Of a stretch of DNA of 64,000 bases, positions 25,716 to 35,628 are shown piece after piece (position 1 is the first letter of the stretch; each line of letters starts with the position of its first letter). The translations under genes were made by a program, and so were the position numbers. The stretch is from NCBI GenBank assembly GCA_004153385.1, contig SDAL01000004.1, positions 1 to 64,000 on the forward strand. Reading direction: 5' to 3'. The notes beneath the pieces are model-generated. The model saw nothing but the letters and a program-made list of their open reading frames with translations. It was not told where the DNA came from and searched no databases. The stretch is from Paracoccaceae bacterium (GTDB lineage: Bacteria; Pseudomonadota; Alphaproteobacteria; Rhodobacterales; Rhodobacteraceae).

Positions 25716-26193
25716 AGGCGCGCCCCTTCAGTGCCCCGCATCCCATCGCCGCGCAGCGCCACAGCCCTTTCAAGTGTCCCTTGCCGCAGACCATCTGGCT
25801 GTGCGCGATGCGCTGCGCACCATCTTGGCACAGGTGGTGGCCCACATACCTGCGGATGACGCAGGAACGCTGGAACTGCTGCTGGCAGAGATTTTAAACA
25901 ATATAGTGGAGCACGGATCGGTTCCGGCACAAGCGGCCCCGATAACTGTGTCTGTAGACCTGCAAAAACACGCGCTGGCGTGCGAGGTATGCGATCCGGG
26001 CATCGCCCTGCCAGAACACCTCCTAGTCGCACCGCCCCCCACAGCGGCGCCCTACGGCGACCATCTGCCGGAGGGTGGGTTCGGCTGGCCATTGATCCAT
26101 GATCTGGCGCATAACCTGACATACCGCCGAGCGGCAGGGCGTAACCGTCTTTCGTTCAATCTGCCTCTTACGCGAGGCCCATCGCATCACTAG
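25699..26193 (+). CDS. Anti-sigma factor / serine kinase (RsbW-like HATPase)
   Basis: 164-residue GHKL-type ATP-binding protein. The N-box is ELLLAEILNNIVEHG with Glu64, Asn67/68, Glu71 and His72; the G1 box is CDPGIALP (Asp99, Gly101) and the second glycine loop GGFGWPLI (127-133). It starts within the STAS gene at 25699; the longer open frame upstream overlaps that gene entirely and is not used. The likely role is to bind a sigma factor or another effector and to phosphorylate the STAS partner. The N-terminal 20 residues are low in structure. Confidence 0.87.
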   Translation: MPSNPEGAPLQCPASHRRAAPQPFQVSLAADHLAVRDALRTILAQVVAHIPADDAGTLELLLAEILNNIVEHGSVPAQAAPITVSVDLQKHALACEVCDPGIALPEHLLVAPPPTAAPYGDHLPEGGFGWPLIHDLAHNLTYRRAAGRNRLSFNLPLTRGPSHH

Positions 26194-26208
26194 ACACGTG
26201 ATCTACGG

Positions 26209-26535
26209 TCAGTTCAATTGCACCTGAAGCGCATAGATGCCGTCATGCATATCACCGAAAAGATCAGGCAGATCGGGATGACCGACCGGCTCGCCACTGC
26301 GATCCGCTTCCAGATTTTGCTCTGACACATAGGCGATATAGAAATCCTCGCCGGTCTCTGCCAACAAATGGTAGAATGGTTGGTCGCGATGGGGCCTCCC
26401 TTCTTCGGGAAGGGAATCGTACCAGTCATCGGAATTGGCGAAAATAGGATCGACATCGAACACCACGCCGCGAAACGGGCGCTCGCGATGCCGCACAACT
26501 TGGCCAATGTTATATTTTGCGTGCGTCGTTTGCAT
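26209..26535 (-). CDS. hspQ: HspQ (YccV-like heat-shock / hemimethylated-DNA-binding family)
   Basis: 108-residue family member with KYNIGQVVRHRERPFRGVVFDVDP at the N-terminus and QPFYHLLAE, YVSEQNLE in the core, the recognised HspQ signatures. In E. coli HspQ is a Lon-specificity factor and heat-shock protein. AAGGATCGCC precedes the ATG. I saw no sigma-32 site upstream, so heat induction is not supported here. It converges with the anti-sigma kinase gene 15 bases away. Confidence 0.92.
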   Translation of the reverse strand: MQTTHAKYNIGQVVRHRERPFRGVVFDVDPIFANSDDWYDSLPEEGRPHRDQPFYHLLAETGEDFYIAYVSEQNLEADRSGEPVGHPDLPDLFGDMHDGIYALQVQLN

Positions 26536-26727
26536 GGCGATCCTTTAGTCCAACATCAGTAAGATCTTCAATAGCGGCTTCCGGCCCAATTGCCACATCA
26601 CGAAACGTAACGGCGCAAACACGCCGAGCGTGAGATAGTTCCCGTATTTTGCGCCTTTGTGATTTCCGTCTTGCACATTTTTTTGTAACATACCAAGCAA
26701 AATCAGACCGAACGGGCAAGAGCAGTT

Positions 26728-27309
26728 ATGAAAAAATTTGCGATGCTGGCGCTGGTCCTCATGGCCGCGTCATGCGGTGGAGGCAGCTCAGAGCCGCCGA
26801 GCAACTTGGAAAATGCGTGCGAGATTGCGCGTGAAAAACCGCGCTACTATTCCGCGATGAAAAAGACAGAACGCCGCTGGGGCGTTCCGGTATATGTCCA
26901 GATGGCGACGATTCATCAAGAATCCAAGTTCGTCGGCAACGCCAAAACGCCGTTTCGCTATGCGCTCGGGGTGATCCCGCTCGGGCGGCAAAGCTCTGCA
27001 TATGGCTATAGTCAGGCGCTTGACGGCACATGGGACGAATATCGCGATCAAGCTGGCAGCCGCCGTGCCAAACGCGACAAAATCCAAGATGCCACCGATT
27101 TTATGGGATGGTATATGGATCAGTCATCGAAATCTCTGGGCATTTCCAAAACAGACGCGCGCAACCAGTATCTGGCCTATCATGAAGGTCGCGCAGGTTT
27201 TGCCCGTGGTAGCCACCGCGCGAAACCGTGGCTGATGGCAGTCTCGCGCAAGGTAGAAAGCCGATCAATGATGTATCGCTCACAGCTTGCCTCCTGCGGC
27301 AGATTGTAA
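26728..27309 (+). CDS. Lytic transglycosylase-like (SLT fold) lipoprotein
   Basis: 193 residues. A lipoprotein signal ends in LMAASC, so Cys16 would be lipidated. The mature protein has the SLT/lysozyme-like pattern: the Glu-Ser pair in QESKF (Glu65 probable catalytic acid) and a later GYSQAL segment similar to the GLMQ motif. It would act on peptidoglycan from the inner or outer membrane face. The C-terminal part (YLAYHEGRAGFARGSH) is shared by a group of small proteobacterial SLT proteins. The 3' end lies inside a long inverted repeat. Substrate activity is inferred only. Confidence 0.8.
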   Translation: MKKFAMLALVLMAASCGGGSSEPPSNLENACEIAREKPRYYSAMKKTERRWGVPVYVQMATIHQESKFVGNAKTPFRYALGVIPLGRQSSAYGYSQALDGTWDEYRDQAGSRRAKRDKIQDATDFMGWYMDQSSKSLGISKTDARNQYLAYHEGRAGFARGSHRAKPWLMAVSRKVESRSMMYRSQLASCGRL

Positions 27310-27320
27310 GCGATACATCA
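27269..27320. repeat. 12-bp inverted repeat spanning the 3' end of the SLT lipoprotein gene
   Basis: TGATGTATCGCT (27269-27280) and AGCGATACATCA (27309-27320) are exact reverse complements with a 28-base loop. The left arm is inside the coding region and the right arm begins at the stop codon. It probably folds in the mRNA as a termination or stability hairpin. Confidence 0.65.
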
Positions 27321-27330
27321 TCCCCGTCTC

Positions 27331-27354
27331 AATCAGCCGCCGCGGCGGCTGATT
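27331..27354. terminator. 24-bp perfect palindrome at the lolA 3' end
   Basis: The two halves AATCAGCCGCCG and CGGCGGCTGATT are perfect complements without a spacer. The palindrome contains the last lolA codons and stop. Located between two convergent genes, it should act as a bidirectional transcription stop, though the T-tract is short (TTTC). Confidence 0.65.
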
Positions 27355-27938
27355 TCATTCTGGATCGAGAAGACCGAGGGCGACAGCGCCTTGCCGTTTT
27401 GTAGACCATTCAGGATCACGGTCGTTTTCTCGCCTGAACTGTCTGTCACAACCCATTGACGCAGCTCTGTCGGGCCGCCGGTAAAGACCATCTGGATGGT
27501 GCCATATTCCGGGTGCGCAGGGTCCTGCGCTGTCACGGTTGTTTTCGCCCCGTCCGAACTGTGCTGCGTGACCATGCCCGAACGGCCAAGGTTCACATTG
27601 CTTGCAAGGATCAGGTTCAGCGGCGTTTTCGACAACGGATATTGTTCGGGCCGACCCATGTTTGATTTGGGATCGAAAATTGCCACCTGTCCGGCTGATG
27701 CCAGAACAAGTGTATTATCATTATCATATTCGAACCGCACACGGTTGGGGCGGCGGATATACACCGTGCCTGTGGTGATCGACCCGTCGGAATTCACCTG
27801 CGTGAATTTGGACTGCGCGGACGTCAGGCTGTTGAGGTAACTGGATAACGTCCCAAGCGGCAGTGCATCGGCAAATGCCGGCACAGCCAGAGACAGGGCG
27901 AGAACGGGCGCAAGAGCGAAGCGGAGAAATTTCATCAT
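27333..27938 (-). CDS. lolA: LolA outer-membrane lipoprotein carrier
   Basis: Periplasmic chaperone (201 residues) that takes lipoproteins from LolCDE to the outer membrane. A Sec signal peptide ends at PAFADA. The fold pattern is typical: SYLNSLTSAQSKFTQV, the RPNRVRFEYD strand and QVAIFDPKSN. The stop codon lies in a perfect palindrome shared with the convergent gene. It follows ftsK by 86 bases on the same strand, an arrangement common in proteobacteria, but a hairpin in the gap suggests partial uncoupling. Confidence 0.94.
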   Translation of the reverse strand: MMKFLRFALAPVLALSLAVPAFADALPLGTLSSYLNSLTSAQSKFTQVNSDGSITTGTVYIRRPNRVRFEYDNDNTLVLASAGQVAIFDPKSNMGRPEQYPLSKTPLNLILASNVNLGRSGMVTQHSSDGAKTTVTAQDPAHPEYGTIQMVFTGGPTELRQWVVTDSSGEKTTVILNGLQNGKALSPSVFSIQNEISRRGG

Positions 27939-27970
27939 GTCTTGAATTTAGGCGCTTTGTGCAAAAGGGA

Positions 27971-28001
27971 AAGCCCCGCCTTCTCACGAAGCGCGGGGCT
28001 T
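27971..28001 (-). terminator. Hairpin between ftsK and lolA
   Basis: AAGCCCCGC (27971-27979) pairs with GCGGGGCTT (27993-28001). On the minus strand the tail is TTTCCCTTTTG, a weak U-tract, so read-through from ftsK into lolA is likely. Confidence 0.65.
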
Positions 28002-28024
28002 GTCATCACAGTTTCGAAAATCCC

Positions 28025-31000
28025 TCACTGCTCGGGGATCAAAATCTCGCGTTTTCCTACGTGATTGGCGCTGGACACAACGCTTTCATCTTCCATCTGC
28101 TCGACCAGACGCGCGGCCTTGTTATAGCCGATGCCCAGTTTGCGCTGGATATAGGAGGTGGAGCATTTGCGATCTTTCGCCACAATCGCCACAGCCTGAT
28201 CGTAGAGTGCATCCTCGCCGCCGGTATTGCCACCGGTGTTAAGGCCCAGAACGGCATCGATATCGCTGGCCTTGTTGTCTTCCGGCCCTTCGACCACGCC
28301 CGACATATAGCTGGGCGGACCGTAGGATTTCAGATGGCTTACAACTTCTTCGACCTCTTCGTCCGACACAAACGGCCCGTGCACACGGTTCAACCGCGAA
28401 CCGGTCCCCATATACAGCATATCGCCCATACCCAGCAGCTGTTCGGCCCCCTGCTCGCCCAAAATCGTACGGCTGTCGATTTTCGAGGTCACCTGAAAGG
28501 AAATCCGCGTCGGGAAGTTGGCTTTGATCGTGCCGGTGATCACGTCCACAGACGGGCGCTGGGTGGCCATGATCAGGTGGATGCCCGATGCCCGCGCCAT
28601 CTGCGCCAAGCGCTGGATACAGGCCTCGATTTCCTTGCCGGCAACCATCATCAGGTCGGCCATCTCGTCGACGACAACCACGATATAGGGGAAGGCTTCG
28701 GGCTGGAATTCCTCTGTTTCGAACACAGGCTCGCCGGTTTCCTCGTCAAAGCCGGTCTGGACGGTGCGCTTGAACATCTCGCCTTTGGCAAGCGTTTCCT
28801 TCACCTTGCCGTTATAGCCCTCGATATTGCGCACGCCCATTTTGGACATCTTGCGATAGCGGTCCTCCATCTCGCCCACGACCCATTTGAGCGCGACCAC
28901 AGCCTTTTTGGGGTCGGTCACAACGGGGCTGAGCAGATGCGGGATACCGTCATAGACCGACAGTTCCAGCATCTTGGGATCGATCATGATCAGGCGGCAC
29001 TCATCCGGCGTCAGCTTGTAGAGCAGCGACAGGATCATCGTGTTGATCGCCACGGATTTGCCCGAACCGGTGGTCCCTGCAATCAGCAGGTGCGGCATCT
29101 TGGCAAGGTTTGCGATTACCGGCTCGCCACCGATGTCCTTGCCCAGTGCCAAAGGTAGCTTCATATTGCTGTCGGAATAGTCATGCGCCGACAGGATTTC
29201 GCGAAGCACGACCTTTTCGCGGTGGTCGTTGGGCAGCTCGATGCCGATGACGGTCCGCCCCGGAACGGTCGACACACGCGCAGACAGGGCCGACATCGAG
29301 CGGGCGATATCGTCTGCCAGACCGATAACACGGCTGGCCTTCAGGCCCGGTGCGGGTTCCAGTTCGTACATGGTAACCACCGGACCGGGGCGCACCGAGA
29401 CGATCTCCCCTTTCACGCCGTAATCTTCCAGTACATTTTCCAGCTGGCGTGCGTTTTCCTCCAGCGCATCGTCTGACAGTTGATGGCGCGAAATAGAGGC
29501 CGGATCCATCAACAGATCAACAGGCGGTGTTTCATAATCCGCAGGTGTCACCGGACGGAAGCTGGTTTTTTCGGGCACAGGACGCACATCAACCCGCGTG
29601 CCCGATTGCACTGTTCGCGCATCGACCGACGGCGCCGGGGCCGGCCGCGCAGCAGGCGCGTCAGGTCTGGGTGCCGGTGTAGCGCCCTCGGCGCGCGGTG
29701 CGGCGGGGCGGGGCGTCGGGTGCGGTTCGGACGCGGCTTGGGGCAACGCATCGATATCGGGCAAGGGTCCGGTATCCTCGTCATCGCCATCATCCTCGAA
29801 CTCCGCGCCGTGCGGCGCACTCAAGTGCCCTTCGGGCGCGGCGCCACGATGCAGCAGACGGGCGCGATGCTCTTGCGACGGGGCCTGATCGCGTGATTGT
29901 GGTGCGGGTGCGTCATCCTCGTCATCGTCTGCGTCCGTATCAATGTCCATGTCCATGTCATACGGGGCAGCAGCCACCTGCGGCGCGGACGCGCGGACGC
30001 GGTCCAGCGCGGGCCGTGGTGCGGGCGGCACCTGCGAGATACTCGTTTCGGCGGCGGGGTAATCCTCGGCGTCCGACCACGCTATATCCTCGTCATACTC
30101 CGGCTCGGCCCATGTCTGCGCGGGGTGCGCATGTTCCGGCGTGATCCCCCGTTCTGTACGGCGCGGAGCAGCTGAAGGCTGATTTTCATACCCCCCCGCC
30201 ACGGCAGGGGAGGGGGCTGCGTTAAGCGAAACCGCCGATCCGAGCGACGGCATATACCGCGGTTTCGCCTTGAGTGGCGGCTCGATCCGCACCTGCGGTT
30301 CAGGCCGGATCTGCGGCTCGATCCGCTTGGGCACACGCGGTCCACCCGACAGGCGCCGTGCTACAGCCGCCATGACGGATGCAGGCGCTTGCGGGGCGGG
30401 ATCGGCGCGCAGCCCTGCGGTAGGTTCGGGGGCATAGCCTTCATAGCCTGCGTAATCGGCCGCGTCGTCGGGCAGTTCGGCATAGGCCATCGGGGCCTCG
30501 CCACTGCGCAACTGCGGCTCCTGCCGGATCACTTTCGGCGCGTGACGGCGATGCTCCACCGCCTCTGCAATGCGTGCGCGGATCCGGTCTTCGCTGGGCG
30601 CGGCGGCGGGTTCAGGATGGGTCTGATCGTAATCCGCCACCACCAGCTCCTGCTCGGGGGCGGCAAACTCCGGCTCGGGGGCGCGAATGATACGCGACAA
30701 GAATCCGCGACTGGCGGGTTCGGGCTGCAGGTCATGCTCGAACAGCGGATCGTCGTAATACTCGTCGTCATCGCCTTGTGCCTCATAGGCGCGGGCTTGT
30801 TCATCGTGCCACAACGCATCTTCCTCCGCGCGGCGCGCGGCATCCTCGCGCCGCAGGCGGTGACGGTCTTGGGCACCACGGGCCGCCATGACCGACGCAG
30901 ACGCCCCGCGCCCCATCATCACCAGCACCGCAGAATAGGCAGACACCATCCCCAACAGCAAAAACCGTGCAATCGTTTGCAGTTCGGTTTTCAGAAAACC

Positions 31001-31549
31001 GGTGACGAATACGGTCATCGCAAGGCTCGCAAGCGCGAAAAGGACCGACATCAGCTTGACCATAACGGCAGAGGCACCAAAGATTCCCAGTACCATGCCG
31101 GCCACCATATCACCGAAATGGCCGCCAAGACCGAAGTTCGGGGTCCAGTCACCGCCCGGTACCAAAAGCGCCGCGTGCACCGACGCGACGGCCACAGCAA
31201 TCGGCAGGAAAATCAACCGCGGCACGGCGCGCTCCTCGCCGTGATGCAGGATGAAACGGCCCCCCCAGATGAATGCAGACAGCGGCAAAAGCCAAGCGCC
31301 GCGCCCCACAATCACATAAAGCGGCGAGGCAATGCCTGCTCCGATCCGGCCCAACCAGTTTTGCACCGGCGCATCCGAGGCTGACATCCAGCTGGGATCC
31401 TCTGGCGAATAACTGCCCAGAAGCATCGTTAAAAGAACCGCCAAAACGATCAGCCCGGCACCTGCCAGCTCCTTGGAGCGACGTTCCAGCACTGCTTGGG
31501 TATTTTGGTCGAGAAGTGGATCGCGCTGTCTCATTTGATACAAAGCCAT
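28025..31549 (-). CDS. ftsK: FtsK DNA translocase
   Basis: Septal DNA pump that clears the chromosome terminus and activates XerCD (1,174 residues). Four or so transmembrane helices lie in the first 210 residues. A long low-complexity linker rich in Pro, Ala, Glu and Asp runs from about 215 to 670. The motor domain has Walker [10 protein letters not shown] near residue 828 and Walker [10 protein letters not shown]; the winged-helix gamma domain (about 1105-1170, [20 protein letters not shown]) reads KOPS sites. Length is above average for the family because of the linker. It is 13 bases downstream of dapC on the same strand. Confidence 0.96.
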   Translation of the reverse strand: MALYQMRQRDPLLDQNTQAVLERRSKELAGAGLIVLAVLLTMLLGSYSPEDPSWMSASDAPVQNWLGRIGAGIASPLYVIVGRGAWLLPLSAFIWGGRFILHHGEERAVPRLIFLPIAVAVASVHAALLVPGGDWTPNFGLGGHFGDMVAGMVLGIFGASAVMVKLMSVLFALASLAMTVFVTGFLKTELQTIARFLLLGMVSAYSAVLVMMGRGASASVMAARGAQDRHRLRREDAARRAEEDALWHDEQARAYEAQGDDDEYYDDPLFEHDLQPEPASRGFLSRIIRAPEPEFAAPEQELVVADYDQTHPEPAAAPSEDRIRARIAEAVEHRRHAPKVIRQEPQLRSGEAPMAYAELPDDAADYAGYEGYAPEPTAGLRADPAPQAPASVMAAVARRLSGGPRVPKRIEPQIRPEPQVRIEPPLKAKPRYMPSLGSAVSLNAAPSPAVAGGYENQPSAAPRRTERGITPEHAHPAQTWAEPEYDEDIAWSDAEDYPAAETSISQVPPAPRPALDRVRASAPQVAAAPYDMDMDIDTDADDDEDDAPAPQSRDQAPSQEHRARLLHRGAAPEGHLSAPHGAEFEDDGDDEDTGPLPDIDALPQAASEPHPTPRPAAPRAEGATPAPRPDAPAARPAPAPSVDARTVQSGTRVDVRPVPEKTSFRPVTPADYETPPVDLLMDPASISRHQLSDDALEENARQLENVLEDYGVKGEIVSVRPGPVVTMYELEPAPGLKASRVIGLADDIARSMSALSARVSTVPGRTVIGIELPNDHREKVVLREILSAHDYSDSNMKLPLALGKDIGGEPVIANLAKMPHLLIAGTTGSGKSVAINTMILSLLYKLTPDECRLIMIDPKMLELSVYDGIPHLLSPVVTDPKKAVVALKWVVGEMEDRYRKMSKMGVRNIEGYNGKVKETLAKGEMFKRTVQTGFDEETGEPVFETEEFQPEAFPYIVVVVDEMADLMMVAGKEIEACIQRLAQMARASGIHLIMATQRPSVDVITGTIKANFPTRISFQVTSKIDSRTILGEQGAEQLLGMGDMLYMGTGSRLNRVHGPFVSDEEVEEVVSHLKSYGPPSYMSGVVEGPEDNKASDIDAVLGLNTGGNTGGEDALYDQAVAIVAKDRKCSTSYIQRKLGIGYNKAARLVEQMEDESVVSSANHVGKREILIPEQ

Positions 31550-31562
31550 TTTCTACCCGTCC

Positions 31563-32741
31563 TCACACATACAGACAGTCGCGAAGCTTGATCAGCCCCC
31601 GCTGCGTTTCTTCTTTTGGGGCGACAAGCGCCACCCGGATATAGCCCGCGCCGGGATTGGCCCCGTTCACATCGCGCGAAAGATAGGCGCCCGGCAGAAC
31701 CCGAACGCCGGTTTCGCGCCACAGCTTCAGCGCCGCCGCTTCCCCGTCCGCCACAGGCAGCCACAGGAAGAACCCGGCCTCTGGCATGCTCACATCACTG
31801 ATTGTGGCAAAAATCCCGGCCGCATCATCGATTTTTTCCTGATACATGCGACGATTTTCCACCACATGGGATTCCTCCGCCCAGACCTGCTCTGCCACGC
31901 GCTGCAAGGGTTGCGGCAAAGGCGCACCGGCATAGGAACGCAAACGCCGGATATGGCTCATATTTTCTGGCCCGGATGCCACGAATCCGGACCGCAGCCC
32001 CGGCAGGCTGGAGCGTTTGGACAAAGAGTGGAAAATCACCACCCGTTCGGGATCGGCGCCCGTTTCACGGGCAACCTCCAACAAACCGGGGGGCGGCGCA
32101 TGCCGGTAAAGCTCGCTATAGCATTCATCGGCGAAAATCTTGAAATCGTGCTTCTCTGCCAGTTGCAAAAGCTCGGCCAGATAGGCCCGCGATGCAACGG
32201 CCCCTTGCGGGTTGGCAGGCGAGCAGATGTAGGCAATCGCGGTGCGGTCCAGTACATCATCAGGCAGTGACGCGTAATCGGGCATGAAGGCGGTGTCGCG
32301 CGTGGCGGGCACGAACACCGGTTCGGCACCGATGGTAACCGCCGCCACAGCATAGACCTGATAGAACGGGTTCGGGATCAAGATAACAGGCGTCTGGCCG
32401 TTTTTCCGTTCGGGGCACAGCGCGATGGCTGTGTTGAACAATCCTTCCCGCGTGCCATTCAGCGTCATGATACGATCCGGCCCGACGCTCACCCCGTAGC
32501 GGCGCGCGATCCATGCATCAATCGCGTCCAACAACTCGGGCGTGCCGTTGTTGGCCGGATAGCGACCGAATTCGGCCACAGACGCGGCCAGCACGTTGCC
32601 TATAAAGCCCGGCATCGGATGCCGGGGTTCGCCAATAGTCATATTGACCACCTCACCCCCCGGAGCATGCTGATCCAGCAGGCTACGCAAACGCGGAAAC
32701 GCGTATTCGGGCAGGTTCGAGAACCGCTCGGGATATTTCAT
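31563..32741 (-). CDS. dapC: Class I aminotransferase, probable succinyldiaminopimelate transaminase
   Basis: PLP aminotransferase of 392 residues. Motifs: NMTIGEPRHPMP, GTREGLFNTAIAL, SPANPQGAVAS, the cofactor Asp-Glu region FADECYSELYRH and the lysine block HSLSKRSSLPGLRSGF. The latter (SLSKRSNLPGLRSGF type) is characteristic of DapC, which makes N-succinyl-LL-2,6-diaminopimelate for lysine and cell-wall synthesis; dapB also occurs in this window. Other broad aminotransferases share the fold, so the exact substrate is an inference. It is the first gene of a unit that continues into ftsK. Confidence 0.82.
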   Translation of the reverse strand: MKYPERFSNLPEYAFPRLRSLLDQHAPGGEVVNMTIGEPRHPMPGFIGNVLAASVAEFGRYPANNGTPELLDAIDAWIARRYGVSVGPDRIMTLNGTREGLFNTAIALCPERKNGQTPVILIPNPFYQVYAVAAVTIGAEPVFVPATRDTAFMPDYASLPDDVLDRTAIAYICSPANPQGAVASRAYLAELLQLAEKHDFKIFADECYSELYRHAPPPGLLEVARETGADPERVVIFHSLSKRSSLPGLRSGFVASGPENMSHIRRLRSYAGAPLPQPLQRVAEQVWAEESHVVENRRMYQEKIDDAAGIFATISDVSMPEAGFFLWLPVADGEAAALKLWRETGVRVLPGAYLSRDVNGANPGAGYIRVALVAPKEETQRGLIKLRDCLYV

Positions 32742-32822
32742 CTTCGCCTCATAGAACCGGAGTCGTTTTTTCGCTCCGTTTAAAATAACGTTACCTAAAA
32801 ACCACAGCTTCTGTCTAGATCA

Positions 32823-32845
32823 GGCTGGCAACGGATTTGCCAGCC
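32823..32845 (-). terminator. Hairpin after the amidase gene
   Basis: GGCTGGCA (32823-32830) pairs with TGCCAGCC (32838-32845) with a seven-base loop. No T-run follows on the minus strand; assignment as a terminator is tentative. Confidence 0.45.
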
Positions 32846-32888
32846 CTGTCCGCTGTGGCATTTGGGCCGAGCGCCTTTGCGCCGAAAA

Positions 32889-34217
32889 TCAGCGCAGCGC
32901 GTTCTCTGCCGCCTGCCCCAAACGCAGCAAACGTCCTTCCTGCATTGGCCCCGCCATCAGGCTGATGCCAGCAGCGGGCACCCCTGTGGGCAAACTTAGC
33001 GTCGTGCCGCCCAAAATATTTCCGATGCGCGTATTACGTAACGCCAGCAAATTTTCGGTTTGGTAATAATTATCATCCGTCAGCAATCGCGTGACATCGG
33101 GGGGAAGAATCGGCGCGGTCGGCACCAAAACGGCATCGTAACCGGCCAAAGCGGCCTCCCACGCGCGGCGCAGGTCATGCAGGCGCGACCAAGCCTGCAC
33201 ATAATCCGTGGCCAACACATCGCGCCCCCCGCGAAACCGGTTGAGAATCTGCGAGAACATCTTCTCGGGGGCGGCCTCGATGACATCTTTCCAAAGACCA
33301 TAGGCCTCTGGGGCGAAAAGCGTGCCCGCCATATCCAGCGCGGGCGTCACCATCGGCAGGCTGCCACGTTCGATCACCGCTCCGGCTTTTTCGAATTTGC
33401 GCACGCCATCCTCGAACGCCTGCACGGGAATGTCGCGCGCCCCTTCGAATGGCACGCCTTCCAGTACCAAAAGCCGCGCGCCCTGCAGGCTGCAATCTGT
33501 CAGATCTGGCGCTTTGCGATTCTCCAAAAGCGCCAGAACCAAAGCGCAATCCTCAACCGTGCGCGCCAGAGGCCCGATCGTGTCGAACATTTCCGCAAGC
33601 GCCACGACACCCCCCTTGGGCACCCGCCCGTGGGTGGTTTTCAGCCCCACAAGATCATTCCACGCAGCCGGAACACGAACCGAACCACCTGTATCGGACC
33701 CGACACTGGCAGCCGCCATGCCCAGTGCGACCGATACCGCCGACCCCGAGCTGGACCCGCCGGGCGCCCAACGCGGGTCATGCACATTGGGCGGCGTGGC
33801 AGTCATCGGGTTCACGCCCAACCCCGAAAAGGCCAGCTCCGACATATGGGTCTTTCCCAGACAGATCGCACCGCCCAAACTGGCCTGCGCCAAGACATCG
33901 GCATCCTTGTCCGGCACACGCCCAGCCAATAGCCGCGAGCCCGCCTCCGTGGCGGCGCCGGCGCTGTCGAAAAGATCTTTCCAGCTGAGCGCGACCCCGT
34001 CCAACGGTCCACGCAAGCGTCCGGCCTTGGCACGTGCACGCGCAGCCATCGCCTCGTCGCGGGCGCGTTGGGCGGTCAGGCAGCTATAGACCGCTTGCCC
34101 CTCCGCACCCGAGGCCACATCCAGATACATTTCCACCTGCGCCACCGGATCAAGCATTCCCGCAGCAATCAGCCGCCCTTGTTCTGCAGCCGGCAGGAAT
34201 CGGGTCGAGGTGGTCAT
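32889..34217 (-). CDS. Amidase-signature family hydrolase
   Basis: 442-residue amidase with the Ser-cisSer-Lys triad regions: Lys in LSWKDLFD, the glycine/serine-rich GGSSSGSAVSVA block holding the cis-Ser, and the nucleophile Ser region GSDTGGSVRVPAAW. It resembles GatA-like and general amidases, but without GatB/C nearby and with a divergent C-terminus a stand-alone amidase acting on small amides is more likely; the substrate is unknown. ATG 34217 is preferred because GGAG lies eight bases upstream; ATG 34223 is the alternative. Divergent from the UbiH-like gene. Confidence 0.85.
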   Translation of the reverse strand: MTTSTRFLPAAEQGRLIAAGMLDPVAQVEMYLDVASGAEGQAVYSCLTAQRARDEAMAARARAKAGRLRGPLDGVALSWKDLFDSAGAATEAGSRLLAGRVPDKDADVLAQASLGGAICLGKTHMSELAFSGLGVNPMTATPPNVHDPRWAPGGSSSGSAVSVALGMAAASVGSDTGGSVRVPAAWNDLVGLKTTHGRVPKGGVVALAEMFDTIGPLARTVEDCALVLALLENRKAPDLTDCSLQGARLLVLEGVPFEGARDIPVQAFEDGVRKFEKAGAVIERGSLPMVTPALDMAGTLFAPEAYGLWKDVIEAAPEKMFSQILNRFRGGRDVLATDYVQAWSRLHDLRRAWEAALAGYDAVLVPTAPILPPDVTRLLTDDNYYQTENLLALRNTRIGNILGGTTLSLPTGVPAAGISLMAGPMQEGRLLRLGQAAENALR

Positions 34218-34379
34218 GGGCATATCTCCGTCTTGTGCTTGCGCGTAAGGCTAGCCGTGCACCCGCCCGTAGGCAATGGCCGCGCACCGGCTGCTTCCCG
34301 CCGCCCCCGACCATACAAAATGGCGTGCAAATGCTTGGCGACGATGGACAACGCCACAATTACAGCCATATTTAGCGTC

Positions 34380-35606
34380 ATGAAAACGGATCATGATATC
34401 ATTATCGCAGGCGGTGGGCTGAACGGCCCCACCTTGGCTTTGGCGCTGGCGCAATCGGGTTTTGAGGTTGCCATCATCGACGCAGCCCCTGCCCGCGCGC
34501 GCGGCAACGAAGGTTTTGACGGGCGCGCCTATGCATTGGCAATCGCCTCGCAAAAGCTGCTGCGTGGTCTGGGCTTGTGGGACACGCTCGCCCCGCAGGC
34601 CCAGCCGATGATGGATGTAAAGGCCAGCGACGGCGCCCCCGGCGAAGGTGTATCGCCCCTGTTTTTGCATTTCGACTCGCGCGAACTGGATCAGTCGCCC
34701 GTGGGCTTCATGCTTGAAGACCGCTATCTGTCGCGCGCGTTGAGCGATGCGATGGCAAACCACGCCCAAATCACCGTGATCCCTGATACGAAAGTGATCG
34801 CCCAAGACCCTCAGCCCGGCCATGTGAGCGTCACACTCGATGACGAGCGCACGCTGTGCGCGCGGGTGCTGATCGGGGCAGACGGTCGGCGCAGCGGTGT
34901 GGCCCAGCGGGCAGGCATTTCCCGCGAGGGGTGGGATTACGGCCAGACCGCGCTGGTGGCCGCCATTGCCCACGAGGCGCCCCATAACGGCATCGCGCAT
35001 CAGTTATTCATGCCCACAGGCCCATTGGCCATCCTGCCGCTAACCGGCAACCGCTCCTCAATTGTATGGAGCGAAACGCGCCAGAACGCCACTGCGATCA
35101 GCGCCTTGGACGATGCTGATTTCCTTGGCATTTTACGCCCGCGCTTCGGTGACTTTCTGGGACAGATCGAACTGGCAGGACCGCGCTTCAGCTATCCGCT
35201 GTCCCTGACCTTGGCGCGCGATTATGCCGCCCCGCGCATTGCGTTGATTGGTGATGCGGCCCACGGGGTGCATCCGATTGCCGGACAAGGGCTGAACCTC
35301 GGGCTGCGCGATGTGGCCGCTTTGGCCCAAGTATTGGTGGATGCCCGCCGCCGTGGCGAAGATATCGGGGCTTTCGACGTGTTGGAGCGGTATCAAAGCT
35401 GGCGCCGGTTCGACGCGACCACGCTCGCCCTCGGGATGGATACGGTCAACCGGCTGTTTTCCAATCACAATCCGCTTTTGAAACTGGGGCGTCGTCTGGG
35501 CATGGGGGCGGTGCAATCGGCACCGGCACTGCGACGCGGCTTCATGCGGCAGGCGGCCGGATTGTCCGGTCCCCTGCCCCGTTTGCTGAAAGGCGAGCGG
35601 CTTTAA
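34380..35606 (+). CDS. ubiH: UbiH/COQ6-family FAD-dependent hydroxylase of ubiquinone synthesis
   Basis: Flavin monooxygenase of 408 residues that hydroxylates the ubiquinone ring. Features: FAD dinucleotide motif IIIAGGGLNGPTLALALA at the N-terminus, the GADGRRSGVAQRAG segment and the UbiH-family signature LIGDAAHGVHPIAGQGLNLG. Which ring position is hydroxylated (UbiH, UbiF, UbiI or the broader UbiL/M types of alphaproteobacteria) cannot be told from this sequence. The start at 34380 (MKTDHD) fits the dinucleotide fold; an ATG at 34344 is also in frame. Convergent with the Trm112-like gene. Confidence 0.85.
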   Translation: MKTDHDIIIAGGGLNGPTLALALAQSGFEVAIIDAAPARARGNEGFDGRAYALAIASQKLLRGLGLWDTLAPQAQPMMDVKASDGAPGEGVSPLFLHFDSRELDQSPVGFMLEDRYLSRALSDAMANHAQITVIPDTKVIAQDPQPGHVSVTLDDERTLCARVLIGADGRRSGVAQRAGISREGWDYGQTALVAAIAHEAPHNGIAHQLFMPTGPLAILPLTGNRSSIVWSETRQNATAISALDDADFLGILRPRFGDFLGQIELAGPRFSYPLSLTLARDYAAPRIALIGDAAHGVHPIAGQGLNLGLRDVAALAQVLVDARRRGEDIGAFDVLERYQSWRRFDATTLALGMDTVNRLFSNHNPLLKLGRRLGMGAVQSAPALRRGFMRQAAGLSGPLPRLLKGERL

Positions 35607-35628
35607 CGCCCGCCTTCGTTTATACAGG

